A DNA stretch of 64,000 bases from Lepeophtheirus salmonis (GCF_016086655.4 NC_052135.2:47789671-47853670), one strand, 5' to 3'. Positions 10,102 through 23,070 are shown, counted from the first letter of the stretch. Notes: generated from the letters alone by a model not told the origin. Numbers and translations are program-made.

Positions 10102-13100
10102 ATGTAGATAATACGTAATAAATAATTATTTTTCAATTTTGTAAGTTTGTTCTCAATCTTTAAAAAAACAGTCTAGCATTATTTTAGTGAAAAATATGAT
10201 ACAAACAAACAAAATAGTTTGGAGAAAAAAAATACTAAAAAAAATCACAAGAACACCATCCCTACTAACAAGCATGAAAGTGGAAACCTTATTTCTTTAA
10301 GCGTGTTTTCTCTACTAAAGGGAAAGGACAACCTATATACTTATTCCCTCAACGTTATGTATATTTAATGAATGGTGCAATTATGTATGTAGAACTCATC
10401 AATCGATAAATGTGTATAAGGGAAACTCAAAGTGAGTATTCTATTGGCAATACCTACATATTTATCTACCTATATATCTACATATACTATGAGTGTTGTT
10501 TCTGCGTTCTATCTTTTTGATAATATCATAACATATAAATCAAGAATTTCACTGAGTCCCCAGTTGAGATTGGATATATTTTTTACAAAATTTTAATTGT
10601 CTATATTTAATTATATACAAAGATTTGACACGGACCCAGTATTTGGTATAATGCCACCTTTAGATTTTACAATTACTGACTTTCATAACAATTCCTTACA
10701 TTACACTATGCCTTCAAAAGAAAGTAAGAAAATGAAAGAACAACTGATTATTTTTATAAAACATTTTTCTCTAGAGAATATGCCTTCAAATTTATTTTTA
10801 AATTAATAACCAAATGATTAATTTCAAAATTATGTTGGCCTGATCAATCACCATGGACATTTTCATTTTTTTTTTGCTCACCTAGCACACTCTTACTCAA
10901 ATTTTAAGCTCACCTTTTTTGTTAAAGAACCTTTGTTGTTCTCAGCTGTCTGATTATTTAGAGATAAAAATGTATTACTTCTCTTGAGATAATATATTTT
11001 CTACATATTTTGAAATAACATTATTGCATAAACAAGGTAATAATTTTACTACGTATTTTTTATCAAGTTCAGAAGAATGATTTACATCGCAAAGATCAGA
11101 TAAAGAATGAAAAAAAAATTACAAATCTGTGCTAATTGTATTTTTTTCTAATCAAAAACATGGCAAGATTGTGGGATGAATAAAATATATTGTATCCTTT
11201 CTTGAGATGTTTTCATCTGTTAACTAAAATGATTACATATCAAAAAGGATATTTATAGACATGGTAATCTTTATTGCATTTCTCAATCCTCAATTCCAAA
11301 AGGGAAGAAATAATGTCAAAAATCATTTGTTTGGTAAATTCTTCGCAACTATAAAACTATTCTAAATTTGTTAATAGGAAATCGAGCAAAGCCAACATTT
11401 GGAACTTAAACAAGGGCAAAACAAGCAAAAAGAAGAGAGTATAAAAAAAAGACATAAGAGTTGATGATGATTTGGAGATATATAGAGATAAAAATAGTAA
11501 AGAGATATCCTACTACAATCCCCTAGGTTGAAGCTTGTTTCCAAATTTATGGAAAATAAAACAAAGTTTGTCAATTGTTTTATTGTAAAATTCACTGTAT
11601 TTATAATTATTCCTTTCTTTTTAAAAAAATTATATTTGTCAAAATGAGTTAATATTAACCATCTAAATTTTTCAATTTGTCTTTTCCAAAATATAAGGAT
11701 TTTTTTCCAAACCTTTTCTTTTGCCAAATTTAAAAAAAGATATTATTTGTCTAACGTGAAATTTATAACAAAGGATAAACCACCTTGTCAAAATTGTTAA
11801 AAATCCCAACCAGGCCCCTTCCAAAGAAAAATCTTTGTCACAGACCTAGATTGAACTCCCCCAATATTATTACAGAATGAAAAAAAACAGCTCGTTTGTG
11901 GTTTTCCTATATATTTAGTAAGAATTTGAGTCTGTTTTGTAATAATTTGGAAGAATCAAAATAATACAACTAATATAATAGAGTAAATACAAATAAAATG
12001 TGATTAGAAGGCCTTAAGATTTAACTACAAAGATTTGTCTTATAGTTTGTCTTTGCTTGAATACATTTTTTTTATTTGGTGGCATTGATATATTTTCAAA
12101 TTTAAAACAACAAAAAGCAAAACCAGTAATATACAGTTACATTATCCCCTATGCCTTAATGAAATCATATAAAAAGTACTAGGTATTATGAATATTTTAA
12201 AACATTCTTATAGGACTTTACAATGTTTAAAATCCTTTCGTGTTTCTCTATTTCCTTGACCGTAGGCGTACAATATATGCTCTGCCTTTGTAAGGACAGC
12301 ATTAACTTTTGATTATCAGTCCCGCTATATTTTACATTTAAAAGAGAAAATTCACACAAAAAATGATTAGTAGTGATTAATTTCCAATTTCCAGGGTACC
12401 GGATAATTTACAATAAGTTAACCATTTTTCTGCCGAAGTTAGAAGTTTAATAATAAAAGCTCCCATATAATTGTTATGTTTCTTTCGATTTTTCTTTGTT
12501 TCAGATATTCAGTAAAAATGTTCTGTGTAGGGGACTGAGTACACTTTTCTACAATGACCTTGAAATCGTAGTTAACCTCAATTAGAATGGCACAATTTGG
12601 TGTTGCACTTCAATTTTCACGAGAAATATAGAATAATAGTGTCGTAATGCTATTTGGTTTACAATATCATGGTTTCTAATTTCAATTGAATGTAAATATT
12701 CCATCAATGGTATTTCTCATTCAAAAACTTGATAATTTCTTTCGAGCCTTTGCAGTAATTTAGTCTTTTAGTAATTGGAGAGTATTTTTAAAATTTTAGA
12801 CACCCCATTACTTTTATAATTCTGGTCTCGTTTCATAACAAATTTCTTAAGATAAGTACTCTAAATAAGATCGTTATGCCAATATTTATCGAACCAATAA
12901 AGATTCAAGGACCTCCACAGAGTTGAAAAATCAATAACTGTTAGGCCACCAATCTACAAAAGAGTTGTGTACTCTTTTGTAGATAAATTTCTCTTTTCAC
13001 TTCATTTAAAAAAATACTTCAGTATCACAAATTATCATTATAGTATCTGCTTGTAAAGGAGTACCTCTGTAAATATATTTTATCATTTTAGTCATATTGA

Positions 13101-13585
13101 AAATTTTATTTCCATTAAAACATTGCTGCCGTCTTTTCTCACTCATTTCATTGCCGAGACATTATTCTGCCAAAACTGAATTTAGCTACTATATGCTTTT
13201 GATTCAAATTGTTCATGTTTTTTAAGCAAGGTTTTGAGTGGGATACACATGATTGTTGTAAACACAATAATTTATCCGAATAAAACTCATATTACAGATA
13301 ACAATAAATAATGGACAAGTGAACCATAAACACAAATAAATGCTACAACCTAGTTTGAAATTATAACCAAAAATTTGAATGAAAGTAACAAAAATAAATT
13401 ATCACAATGTAATAATTGAAAATGAATGTATTTTTATTTGAAAAAACCATATCAGCGGACCCAAATTAAGTAGCATAAATCAAATGAATAGTTTACAGGG
13501 TAGACTAAAATTAGAGTATCATCTAAAAATGAAATTACTAGCCTTTTATGGTTTCTATTATAAAATGTATTAATTCTTTTTAACA
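10102..13585. other. AT-rich noncoding stretch
   Basis: No supported gene, repeat boundary or RNA was found. Open frames at 10597-10806 (plus) and 11371-11727 (minus) are Phe/Ile/Lys/Tyr-rich with no splice or domain support. They look like chance frames in AT-rich DNA. Confidence 0.5.
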
Positions 13586-13589
13586 GGTG

Positions 13590-13880
13590 TAATATTTTCC
13601 TTTCCACAATTTACCAATTCGGAGACTCCTCCTCATTTCTATTACCCACCAAGTCTTCCAAAATAATTTGACAATGTAACCTTTGTATATGCCAAATGGG
13701 AGTCCTTGCTTATCATAAAAACTGCACTGGCTTCTTCCTGACTATAGCCCACACTGCAAAGTCAAGAGGGTGCAGATCAGATTAAGGGACAGGCCAAAAA
13801 TTGCTCAAAGTGGTATTTGTACAATTCTTGCACTTTATTTGTAATGTTCATAGGGGTTTCATGCTCCTTTCAAAATATTT
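13590..13880 (-). pseudogene. Mariner-type transposase C-terminal scrap
   Basis: On the minus strand one frame reads KVQELYKYHFEQF. After a one-base shift the next reads FWPVP, a stop, then SDLHPLDFAVWAIVRKKPVQ. This is the third catalytic Asp block of Tc1/mariner transposases with its usual WP..SPDL.PLDF context. Further degraded C-terminal sequence continues to about 13590 (LFWKTWWVIEMRRSLRIGKL). No N-terminal part, first or second Asp, or TIR was found. It is an old 5'-truncated fragment. Confidence 0.65.
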
Positions 13881-14402
13881 CTAACTTGGATAAAGTAATT
13901 TCTACACATAATATAAATACGTATAAATTGAAGGGATTCAAATTCTAAAAAGAATATATTAACCATTTTTTCTTTCCTTGATTTTTGTGAATGATTATTT
14001 TTGTGTTAACTCACCAATACAGGGTCTTAATTTGTAGTATACCAGTAATAACATCAATTGAGATTGGAATATATGAATATTATAATAATGAGACAAACCC
14101 CTATAGTTTGAGTCATTAATACACTGAGTGAGATTGTTTTATTAATGAATATTATCTCTATTTATTATTTTGTGTTTTTATACCATTATTTTTTTTTTTG
14201 ATAGTATGACGTAGTATTGCACTAATATGTAGATGTCTCATAGGGGGCTAGAGAAAGAATATAAGCAGTATGTTTATTTAACATACGATGAAACTACATA
14301 CAATTCCGCTCGGGAACACACATTGCCTTGATCACCATATTCATAATATATATTTTAGTTATATTATCCTAATACAAAAATTATAACATAAAAAAATCTT
14401 GC

Positions 14403-14408
14403 TTTATT
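14403..14408 (-). terminator. Poly(A) signal AATAAA of the 14.4-16.5 kb gene candidate
   Basis: On the minus strand AATAAA overlaps the stop codon (TAA at 14404-14406) of the terminal exon candidate. An A/T-rich tract follows. Overlap of stop and signal implies a very short 3' UTR. Confidence 0.4.
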
Positions 14409-14583
14409 TACATATTATATATTTCGATTCATCAGGGAAATTCATGGGAAGTAAGACACCTGTGTCTGAATCATTTTTTCTTTCTTTTTTCAGATGGAAA
14501 AAATGTAATAAATGAGGACGATGTTGAATGTTGCTATAGGGTATTGTTTCTTTAAAAGATACAAGAGTGTAATGAAAGGTCTT
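14404..14583 (-). CDS. Candidate terminal exon (exon 3 of unnamed gene)
   Basis: The acceptor is acccatatctttttgag, with AG at 14584-14585. In phase 0 it codes KTFHYTLVSFKETIPYSNI, then QHRPHLLHFFHLKKERK, NDSDTGVLLPMNFPDES and KYIICK to the TAA at 14404. That is 59 codons plus stop, with AATAAA at the stop. The phase agrees with the donor of the exon at 15954-16073, implying an intron of about 1.37 kb. The peptide is basic with no recognised domain. The whole three-exon product (at least about 128 residues) would be a small basic protein. A mitochondrial ribosomal-type protein came to mind but nothing proves it. Confidence 0.4.
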   Translation of the reverse strand, partial: KTFHYTLVSFKETIPYSNIQHRPHLLHFFHLKKERKNDSDTGVLLPMNFPDESKYIICK

Positions 14584-14863
14584 CTCAAAAAGATATGGGT
14601 ACAATTTTAGAAACACTCAATGGATGTGCTTTACATTGTTTACTCGTGTTGCTACGAACATTTCAATGTGCAATGCTATTGTATAGCAAACTAAAGTGTT
14701 TCAAGCCTTTGAAAGGTCATGTATTGATGTTTAGTGCTAAACGTATGTATCTCTAAAAATACTGTACAAAGGTAGCCGTTATTGCATTGCTCTATACAGA
14801 CTTGCAAATATGTTGGCTGTGATGTCATCTGAATGCGTTACGACAGTTGGGCGTAGGTATGTC

Positions 14864-14960
14864 TATAAAATGGATAATTAATATAAGTTTTTTTTAAATT
14901 ATTCGTGTTTTGAACCAGAGTTGAACCGTTGCTAGCTGCGCGTCTCGTCCTCAATATGGG
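14864..14960 (+). promoter_or_regulatory. Promoter-like segment: TATA box then GC-rich patch
   Basis: TATAAAA lies at 14864-14870. About 50 bp downstream is a patch (14916-14960) that is much richer in G and C than its surroundings and ends ATGGG with GTAAAT following. That could be a short 5' exon with a donor. No downstream plus-strand exon was found, and it would lie inside an intron of the minus-strand gene candidate. Weak. Confidence 0.2.
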
Positions 14961-15953
14961 GAAGTAAATTTCACTCTTTCAGCTACTTTGTTTTAAAAAT
15001 ATGCTCCAATTTTGTGTTCAACATAACGATGGAACTCATTCACGAAATTACAATTTTTTTGATATATTCTTTGTAATACTTTAAATAACTTCTTATCCTT
15101 CACTTATTTTTCATTTTGGCTTTGAAGTGTTTGTATACAAGGACGTTGTTAGAGGTCATTTTGACCTGAAAAATTCATACGCATCCACATGGGGTTCACA
15201 TCCGAAATATAATCAATGTTATTTTTTTACAAGATAATAAATTGGGATGAAATATTTATTTTGTATCATCAGAATAATAATTGACAAATAATGTTATTTT
15301 AATTTCTTAGGACATTCATTACGCAATTGTTTTTCTTTTATTTCAAAACTGTTCTAATATTTGGAAAAAGAAATAACCTTTAGAGGGTTAAAAAAAACAA
15401 CAAAGAATGATAAAAAAAAGTATAAAGTATTCTTTACTCCGATAAAAGAATGTAATTTTTTTGGATTTTCGTTCACCTAATTCAGAAAATCCTTTCATAT
15501 TTTGTAACTCGTTTGAATTTTGTCCTATTACTAAGTTCATTTTTTAAAATATACGTCAACTCGTTAATGTGTGTGGATAATTTGTATCTTAAAAGTGATA
15601 ACACAAAGGATTATAGTCACTATGTTCATAAATTGGAGTGATTAATTAATTTTTTTCTACAATAGGTATATATAATATATACTATGTACCTAATCGCTCT
15701 TCAAACACTTAAAGAAAAAAATAACTAATAGGACTACTTTTATTTTTGGTCTATATATTTTTATATTCGTAAGAAGATAGATAAATTAAATTAATTGTGA
15801 ACTCTTTTTTTTTTAATAATAGATTATACAAACATTCATTCCTATAACATAAAAAGCCTTAATGAACAATTTTATTCCTAAAAAGTTTATCTTTTCCATA
15901 TTTATAAATGCATAATTTATAATATTTCAAACAATGGCATTTATTCTACTTAC

Positions 15954-16073
15954 CCGTAGGAATCGTACTGTTTTCTCATCCACATCCGAATCTCTATAAG
16001 TGATAAACTTAGGAGGGCCATTGATTTTGTAGATCCTATCCACAGGTTTAGCTTTCGTCATGATATAATGTTC
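15954..16073 (-). CDS. Candidate internal exon (exon 2 of unnamed gene)
   Basis: This is 120 bp, 40 codons, phase 0 to phase 0. The acceptor is ttgttcccttgtccaaag (AG at 16074-16075) and the donor is CGG|GTAAGT (intron from 15953), a near-perfect consensus. The peptide is EHYIMTKAKPVDRIYKING, then PPKFITYRDSDVDEKTVRFL and Arg. It has balanced, hydrophilic, clearly protein-like composition in a region with few such frames. If the upstream exon is not real, ATG at 16061 would start the protein (MTKAKPVDR). The product is not recognised. It is the strongest single coding exon in the window. Confidence 0.6.
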
Positions 16074-16423
16074 CTTTGGACAAGGGAACAATTACCTCGA
16101 GAAAATTTTTATCGTTTTATTTTTTGTTTGGCTTTCAGTGAGAGTCCGTAAAATAAGGGAGAGACAGTTTCTTGTATTTCTTTAGTCCAATGAGAAGATG
16201 GAAAAAAAGAACTGTGGCTTCATCATCCTTCTGTATTTAAATCATTTTTACCTCATTATTATTATCAACAACAAAATTACTTTTATTGAAACACTTGGAC
16301 TATATCAAATGGTGTGGTTCAATGTAGATCAAAAAATTTAGGAGGGCTTAAGAGGTGTATTGATACAATAATATTATCTAAATAGCAACTAAAATCGTAT
16401 GGTAGCAAAACAAAAATACTTAC

Positions 16424-16510
16424 TGATTTCAGTACTTGTCTGTTGCTTAATGTTGGCAATTCTTTTTTGAGGAGCTTCAATCCACCCACCTTAATCCTCA
16501 ATAAATTTCC
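16424..16510 (-). CDS. Candidate exon 1 of unnamed gene (5' end uncertain)
   Basis: It ends at TCA|GTAAGT (donor 16418-16423). Reading back in phase 0 the frame is GNLLRIKVGGLKLLKKELPT then LSNRQVLKS, closed by a TAG upstream. Joined to 15954-16073 the frame stays open with no stop. No in-frame ATG is present, so the true start must lie in another exon, or the AG at the upstream TATAG is the acceptor. A TATA-like TATATAAAATA sits about 40-50 bp upstream (near 16540-16550). A basic, Leu-rich N-terminus would suit a mitochondrial presequence, but this is speculation. Confidence 0.4.
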
Positions 16511-16559
16511 CTATAACTACTACTACCATTCTGACCTGTTTATTTTATATACCCAAATG

Positions 16560-18890
16560 CAAAAAATGTACTACAAAAATATAAATATAAGTATAATAAT
16601 AACTAATTTGAGCATTTCCCAACTTTGTAGCTCTTTTCATATACAAATAAAATTTTCATCGAGGCAATCAGAAAATGCATAAAAAAATCAACTGGGTTTT
16701 TATAACGCTTTGGAAAAGTAACGGAGGATTAAATCCATGCCTACAAGTATTCCTTGTATTAAGTTAATATGTTTAATTGTTCCGAGTTTTTTCAGATGAC
16801 TCCAGTTTGAAAATCCTCATATGTAATTTTAAATCTAAATACAGCAATCCTCCGTTTTCCTAATGCAATCAGTCGGATTTTTCTATTTATTATAGTTTTT
16901 CAATTCAACACTTTTTAATAATTTACATAAAAATTTAATTAAACTTTAATTGTATGTATATCACAACTATAGTGGTAAGCTAATTGGCATCATTTTTAAT
17001 CTTGGACAAATTAATCAGATTGTAGATGTGATAGTAAGAAATTATATATTTTTGCAAATAATATGCAAACTTTTATCTCCAATTTAATAACATAGTTAAT
17101 GATACTTTTGCAGTATTATCAATTTTAATGTTGCCCATTTGTATAACAAACTTATAGTGATAATTGTAAATATTAATAGCAATTGTCATAATTGAAACAA
17201 AATTTAATTTAATCAAATATATAAAAATATAATGTATTTTTTAAATTATCTCATTCACATAAATTAAATAAATATTTAATTTATCAAACTAATATAATTA
17301 AATTAATATAAAATATTGGGATATAAGGTTACTTGTATTTTAAATTTTTCAAATAAGCTTTTAAACTTTGTATTTTTGTTTTCATTGTTTGTTCTTTCTT
17401 TCTTTTTTTACCTAATTTGCTTGTTATCAATAAACTGCAAACACAAATATATCAACGAATACTTAAAAAAGTTAACTTTATTGCAGTCTTACGCCAAAAC
17501 TATTACGACCATATGCTATTTAATTCGAGATAAAATGGCCGAAATGATAGTTTATCAAAAATAATAAGATAATAAAATGTGAACAATTTAAAAAAGTTTT
17601 TCTACTAAACCCCATAAAAAAATGTGTAACCTAATATGCTTTCAAAAATCTTAGTTTTTTATACAGTAACTATTTTTTTATTATTCTGATTTTCTATATT
17701 TATTTAAATAACATCGCAAATTTCGTAATAAACTCACCAATTGGGGACCAAGTTTTCGTAATTATTAAACAAAGTCGAGAAATTTATAAAAAATTTCAAG
17801 ACTTTTTCATCAACAAATGGTATTAAAAATGAAAAAAATATATACTGTTATAAATAAAAAGCAAGAGTTTTTAATTTCTACAAAATGTGAATGTTTATGT
17901 GGTATTCAATATGGCCGAATTTTACCTTACAGAAATCATGTAAATACACTATGCATATAAAAAATGTATGATAGTTTGATATAAAAATCAAATATGTATA
18001 TAAACTTTTTGATAAGCCATCCTTTACATAGATAGAAATTAAAAGTAATAACAATTAATAAAAACATTACCCCCTTCGAGAGATAATATTATATTAAGTT
18101 ATCTTGAATACAGTACCTAAACAACATATTTAGTCACATAAAAATGAAGGATTATATTTGAAAGTTAATAATTTTGTTTATTTTTTCAATTGTTTTATAT
18201 TACAGACACAACTAAAGAATACACCTTATAAAACAACTTCAGAAGATTTAACGTTTAAAACAACTTATTTTTATTGATTTTTTGGTTAATTTTTACTTTT
18301 CTGAAATAATATTATAAATATCAAAAGAAATTGTATTTATTTAGAATTTTTATCTTTATAGTTATTTCAAGTCGAAATATGGCTTAGAAACATATCAAAA
18401 CAATAAAAACTTGTTTTCTTAAGACTTTATTTATTATTATTTAGTTTTACGGCTACAAATATGTTTTTTTGCCAATGTTAATTTGGTAATTTCAATTATA
18501 GGAAGGATATTCAGCTCTGATTGATTCTGATGCTGAAATAAAAAGTTCAACTTCTTTTATTAACCTTATGTTCCAATTACACATTTATATCTTGAAATAA
18601 AGTAATATACAGAAATACGAGTTCAATTTGTTGATTGACTGAGTTTTTATTAAAAAGCAATTTGTGCCAAAGGAAATTGAAAAATAAATTAAGGGGCAAC
18701 TATGGACCAACTCGTATCTTAATAAAAATTTGTATGTTGTGGCCCTTGTATTTCAAGATATTACTGTATTGTTGGTCTAAGTATTTACATTAGCTGAGAT
18801 TCATTGCTGCAAACTGAAGATTTTCATCTACAACAGCTTAAATATGGTGAACTGTCAATTGAAATCCCTCTCATCGTCTGTATTTATTTA
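16560..18890. other. AT-rich noncoding stretch
   Basis: No supported feature. The open frame at 17316-17564 is a low-complexity Leu/Phe/Lys-rich chance frame. Confidence 0.5.
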
Positions 18891-18990
18891 TTTTTGTGTT
18901 TCTTTAATTGATGATATGTAGTTGCAATGATTAAGTATTTATAAACATTATAGTATTACAATTAATTCACGTAAACAAATAATTGTTTTA
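18890..18990 (+). repeat. Dispersed repeat R2, partial copy
   Basis: The segment around 18895-18980 matches 56490-56565 at diverged identity, for example gttgcaatgattaagtattt at 18931 versus gttgccatgattaagtatac at 56514. Both continue with taaacattata. A different part of the same family occurs at 37308-37382. Confidence 0.45.
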
Positions 18991-19679
18991 AAGTTTATAT
19001 ACATATTGTATATTTCCTTCTCTGGGAGCCATCTTGAATCGAATTTATGCACATTTAGTTCAAGAAAAAAATATTTTGAGGTCTTTGTCTACAGATCTAC
19101 GTGACTCCTATGTATTTTTTTACCATGGTGCATAATTTTAGAAAATATATTTATTTTAAATATGTGGACTCTTGTTGTTCTACTACGTCATAGAAATAAT
19201 TGTACTACTTATGACGTTATCCCCTCCCTTTCCAATCAAAGTGGTTCAATCATACGAACGCCCCTGTATGACCATGCGTATGACCTTCAACGAGATTTTC
19301 GTTTAAAAAAATAGAAAATTACTGAAATATCGATATCTATTTTGGTGCGTAACCAATACGAAGATATTGGTATCGTGACAACACTAGAAGAATGAAAAAG
19401 TGCTACAATATTCAGGAAAAATATAATAGGTTGACTGATGGTGGAGCATCGGGCAAGTGGGCAAAGTGGAACTATGAAATCATAGCTCAACTTCGTTTTT
19501 TTTCTATTGACCAACTTCCCTTTTGCCTTTTTCAATTTTTGTTGCATAAATTCTTTGTCAATTTTTGTGTTATTCGTCTAGTTAGACTGAGGATGTACTT
19601 GATCTCTATCCCATTGATTCATAAAACCATTAGTTCATTGTTCTTACAAAATAAGAACTACTAGGCAACACAAAAAAGG

Positions 19680-20009
19680 TCAGAAAAGAGTTAAAACTGC
19701 GTGGATAACCATTCCATTCACAGTGATTCGGATTGATCTTTCGTACGAAGCATTCGGATATATAGATCTGCATCCAGCCATCCTTCCTTTTTCGTAGGAA
19801 TTCACATTTGGATATCGGATATCCAATCCACACGCCTTCTTATCCTCTTCAACTTCATGTTCAAGGGATGTTGTCTCTTTGTAGCTCACGCGGTGAATCT
19901 CATCCTCTTTCAGGGAACGATTGTCCATTGTGCAGATACTCCTTGACTTGAAGCAAGAAATAGGGTGAAATATCCTCCTTCCAATTTTATAGACATAAAA
20001 TAATATCAA
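19680..20009 (-). CDS. Candidate exon or ORF of unknown function
   Basis: The minus frame is open from 20009 to the stop at 19680. An AG acceptor candidate (tttcttgcttcaag) sits near 19950. From Met near 19928 it reads MDNRSLKEDEIHRVSYKETT then SLEHEVEEDKKACGLDIRYP and NVNSYEKGRMAGCRSIYPNA. This stretch (about 19720-19930) is GC-richer than its flanks, and charged and acidic near the N-terminus. The last residues (VIHAVLTLF) drift into AT-driven composition, so the true end may be a splice donor not located. No domain is recognised. It could also be a decayed repeat. Confidence 0.33.
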   Translation of the reverse strand: MILFYVYKIGRRIFHPISCFKSRSICTMDNRSLKEDEIHRVSYKETTSLEHEVEEDKKACGLDIRYPNVNSYEKGRMAGCRSIYPNASYERSIRITVNGMVIHAVLTLF

Positions 20010-22005
20010 ATATATATTCCTTTATTTTTTAGTAGATCTAAAATTTTAATATTATCTAAGGGATAGTGTGAAGCCTCTCCAAAGTGCTCCACTTCAACTC
20101 ATCATGTTAGCCGTTAGGAAAATATCAACTGATGTACGCTCTTAGACTTGTAGTTTTCAAAAGTTCCATGCTTTTGTCTCATATAACTATAATTCCATGA
20201 TATTTGGAACTTGGTCTTTGTTATTTCATGACTTATATTAATGTGATAATTAAATTTGGTTTATAATAATGGAGCCTGGTACCAGAAGAACTCTCGACGA
20301 CTCTTAATTATTCACTAACAAGGTAAAAAAATCAGTTTTATTCCAATATTAAATATAAAGGCGTTTATGTTTTAAGGTTTCTTTATGAATATCCCATCAT
20401 CATTTCTAGATGTCTTTATGTGGAGCTATTCGTGGTCTAATTGCATCATCATTCTATAAATATACATGTCAATTAATTCTGTTTTGTAGAAAAAGGTTCA
20501 TTAGTTCGTGAGTCTTATGTTATATTGGGCTCCTAATTTAAAGAAGTGATTCACATCTTCATAGCTCAGAATGCAGAAAGAACCAACTATGAAATACTCA
20601 GCTTCTCCATGAATTAGGGCCAACAATTTTGATTCAGCATTATCATGTACATATTTAACTATTCTTATTTGTATAATATTTTATTCAAATTTGCAAAATC
20701 ACATTTAAATTAATTTATATATGTACAAAGATTTTCTAATTGTCTAGATCTAATTTTAAATTTTAGACTAAATATTATATTGTAGCACTTTTCAAAAAAA
20801 AAAAAAATTAAATATATTTTCGTTGTATATATATATGACAATTACTTGGGTTATTTTCTTTTATCATCCAAAAATTACAACACTTATATGTATAACTATA
20901 GATTATATTAGGATTTAAATATCTACCAAAATATAAAATAGTTTCATTTTTCTCGTTATACTCGTACATGATAAATTATTGTTCATCTAATTAAGATTTT
21001 TATACATGGGTTTATGAAATGTAAGCCGAAATAATTATGGATCTCTTTCAATGCTGGAGTTTAAAATATATTCAGACAAAGAAACACCTCTGAAAAAATG
21101 TAATGAAATCTCAAATTACTCCATCCTCTTCAACTGAAGGAGATACCAGAAAAAATAAAGTTGATATGCTCCGATATCAAATTGAATTTGATTATTTTGC
21201 ATCCATTTTTGCTCAATTTGGAAAGTATTGAGGATATTTTTGATACTGTATACCTCATACGAGAGTTAGAGACTTGAACTCGATTTAATATTTTCAAAAC
21301 TTGATTTGATCACACAATAAAAACTTAAAACTAAACATGGAATCAAAAGCTACGACACACGCCTCGACATGTACTCGAAATTCATTTCAATTATTTTACT
21401 GGATATAAGTCAAGTTACTCTTTTAAGATAAATTTTATTTTCGTAAAACTTGAACTGGATACGATTGAAACATTCACTGACTTGGATTAAGCAAAGACTT
21501 TAGACTTGACTGAACTTTCAGTTTATGGATATTACATAATATATAGTCGAAAATATAAGTATAGGATCAAGACAATTAGAAAATATTTGTAAATATATCA
21601 ATTAATTTAAATGTGATTTTGCATTTTAAATGAAATATAATACAAATATGACTAATTAAATGTGTAGAGGGTAACGCCATCCTCACCATTGTCTCAAGCA
21701 GATCTTCATTTAAATTTTTATCAACTCTTTGATTTGTTAAGCCAATTAAATGCTAAGATAGATTAAAAATTAGCCCAACAGGTGATAGGAAAAAGAAACT
21801 TTCATTTCCCCATTGTATTTCTGCCCTTTCTCACACCATTCCTCTAAGACTCCATAAGAACCCCCAAACTTTTTAACGGTACAAGATTGATCGTTTAAAA
21901 TGTACTTATTATTTCAGGGTCAGACATTTAAATTTTTCTAACTGGATTGGTCAAAACCATGTTTTTTACGTTGAATGCTCAAGAGTGGATATTATTTTGG
22001 GTTTA
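20010..22005. other. AT-rich noncoding stretch with decayed repeat-like segment
   Basis: Around 21250-21530 the sequence repeats phrases such as acttgaact, gacttgaactcg and gacttgactgaa, resembling a decayed dispersed repeat also hinted at near 45600-45760. No coding exon was found. Confidence 0.3.
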
Positions 22006-22007
22006 TA

Positions 22008-23070
22008 AAGCGTTTCCCAATAAGAGTTGTTATTTTGACATTTAATGAAAAAAATTATAGATAAATGATCTGATATTTATTTCAATGTAAAGAGAAAGGC
22101 ATGCCATTAATAATGGGAAACAATATCATCCAAATGGCCGCTACAGCTACACTTAAAGAACCGTATCTTTTTTATACAAATTTCCATCACCAAATCTCAA
22201 AGTGGCCCTCAATAGTTTCACAAATTTCCTATTTGAAGTCTTGAATCGACGCTGGGGTGTTGGTGTTGACCTTATCTTTTACTTGGTCCAAAGGAAGAAG
22301 TGACAAGTTGTTAAATTAATAGTTTTGGAGGCCAATTGAGATTTCCTCTTCGAGACGCAACAGAAACTTTCCCCAAAAAAACGATAGGTTCGTTACTTGT
22401 GTGGTATATAATGTCATCTTGTTGAAAGTAATCGTTGTCCAGATAATAAAAAATCATTAAACATCTCTCGATAGCCTTATGTTAAAAAAAGTACCGTCGA
22501 ATGATCCCACCGGACCATATACCAAACAAAAAAGTTACATGTTGAGGATGGAAAGGTTTTTCAACAATAAATCTTTGGTTTTCCGAGCCCCAAATGATGA
22601 CGTAGCCATCGAGGTGGAAATGAGCCTCATTTGTCAAAATGGTTTTTCCATGAAATTCTGGATAATTTTCAGGCATTTTAAGTTCCCATCAGCAGAGACG
22701 GGACCTTGTTGATGATTGGCCAGATTGAATTTTTGTATTAACTGTACTTTATAAGCCTTCAGGCCCAGGTTATTATGCATAATACGGTGTAATGACGTTC
22801 GAATTTTTCTACCAATTTTTTTATTTTGGTGAAACAATGTGAGTCACGACAACTCAAATACGTTTTAGTTTTACGAACCATCTCTGCCATATTTTTCCCA
22901 TTTTTATATTGAATTTTAATTATTTCAATGCGTTGTTGAAGCGTGTATCGTTCCATTTTTACTAATGTCGTAGTTTGTACTTGTCAAATGTAAATAAATA
23001 AGAGCTTCAAAAGGGGCATCTACCGAAATAGAGGTTTATTCAAAATAATACCTCTTATTTGAAAACCCTG
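22008..23070 (-). mobile_element. Mariner-like element, inactive, internally deleted
   Basis: It is flanked by TA at 22006-22007 and 23071-23072. The terminal inverted repeats are diverged but clear: the left end reads aagcgtttcccaataagag and the reverse complement of the right end reads cagggttttcaaataagag, followed by matching attattttga-type sequence. Length is 1063 bp, shorter than usual. The transposase is on the minus strand and dead. Confidence 0.85.
22140..22956 (-). pseudogene. Mariner-like transposase pseudogene
   Basis: The N-terminus at 22956 reads MERYTLQQRIEIIKIQYKNG and NMAEMVRKTKTYLSCRDSHC, a helix-turn-helix. A central part is lost. The sequence resumes in another frame with RTSLHRIMHNNLGLKAYKVQ (second DNA-binding region, near 22760-22800). 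The first Asp block is damaged: LTNEAHFHLDGYV replaces the expected SDEAHF-type motif, so Asp is Asn. WGSENQRFIVEKPFHPQHVT, then a stretch near 22430 with FQQDDIIYHT (second Asp) follow. The third block near 22290 is degraded (NLTTCHFFLW in one frame). VKDKVNTNTPASIQDFK lies near 22240. Many frameshifts and stops are present. Confidence 0.82.

Noticed and set aside
9419..10102. 227-residue plus-strand ORF, the longest in the window
   Set aside because: It is the antisense shadow of the mariner transposase pseudogene on the minus strand; its GC-rich part coincides exactly with that gene.
11371..11727. 118-residue minus ORF
   Set aside because: Phe/Leu/Ile/Ser-rich composition dictated by AT content; no splice, promoter or domain support.
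18591..18770. Short inverted phrases (atatcttgaaata) suggesting a small MITE
   Set aside because: The matching arms are only about 12-14 bp with no target duplication. AT-rich DNA gives such pairs by chance.
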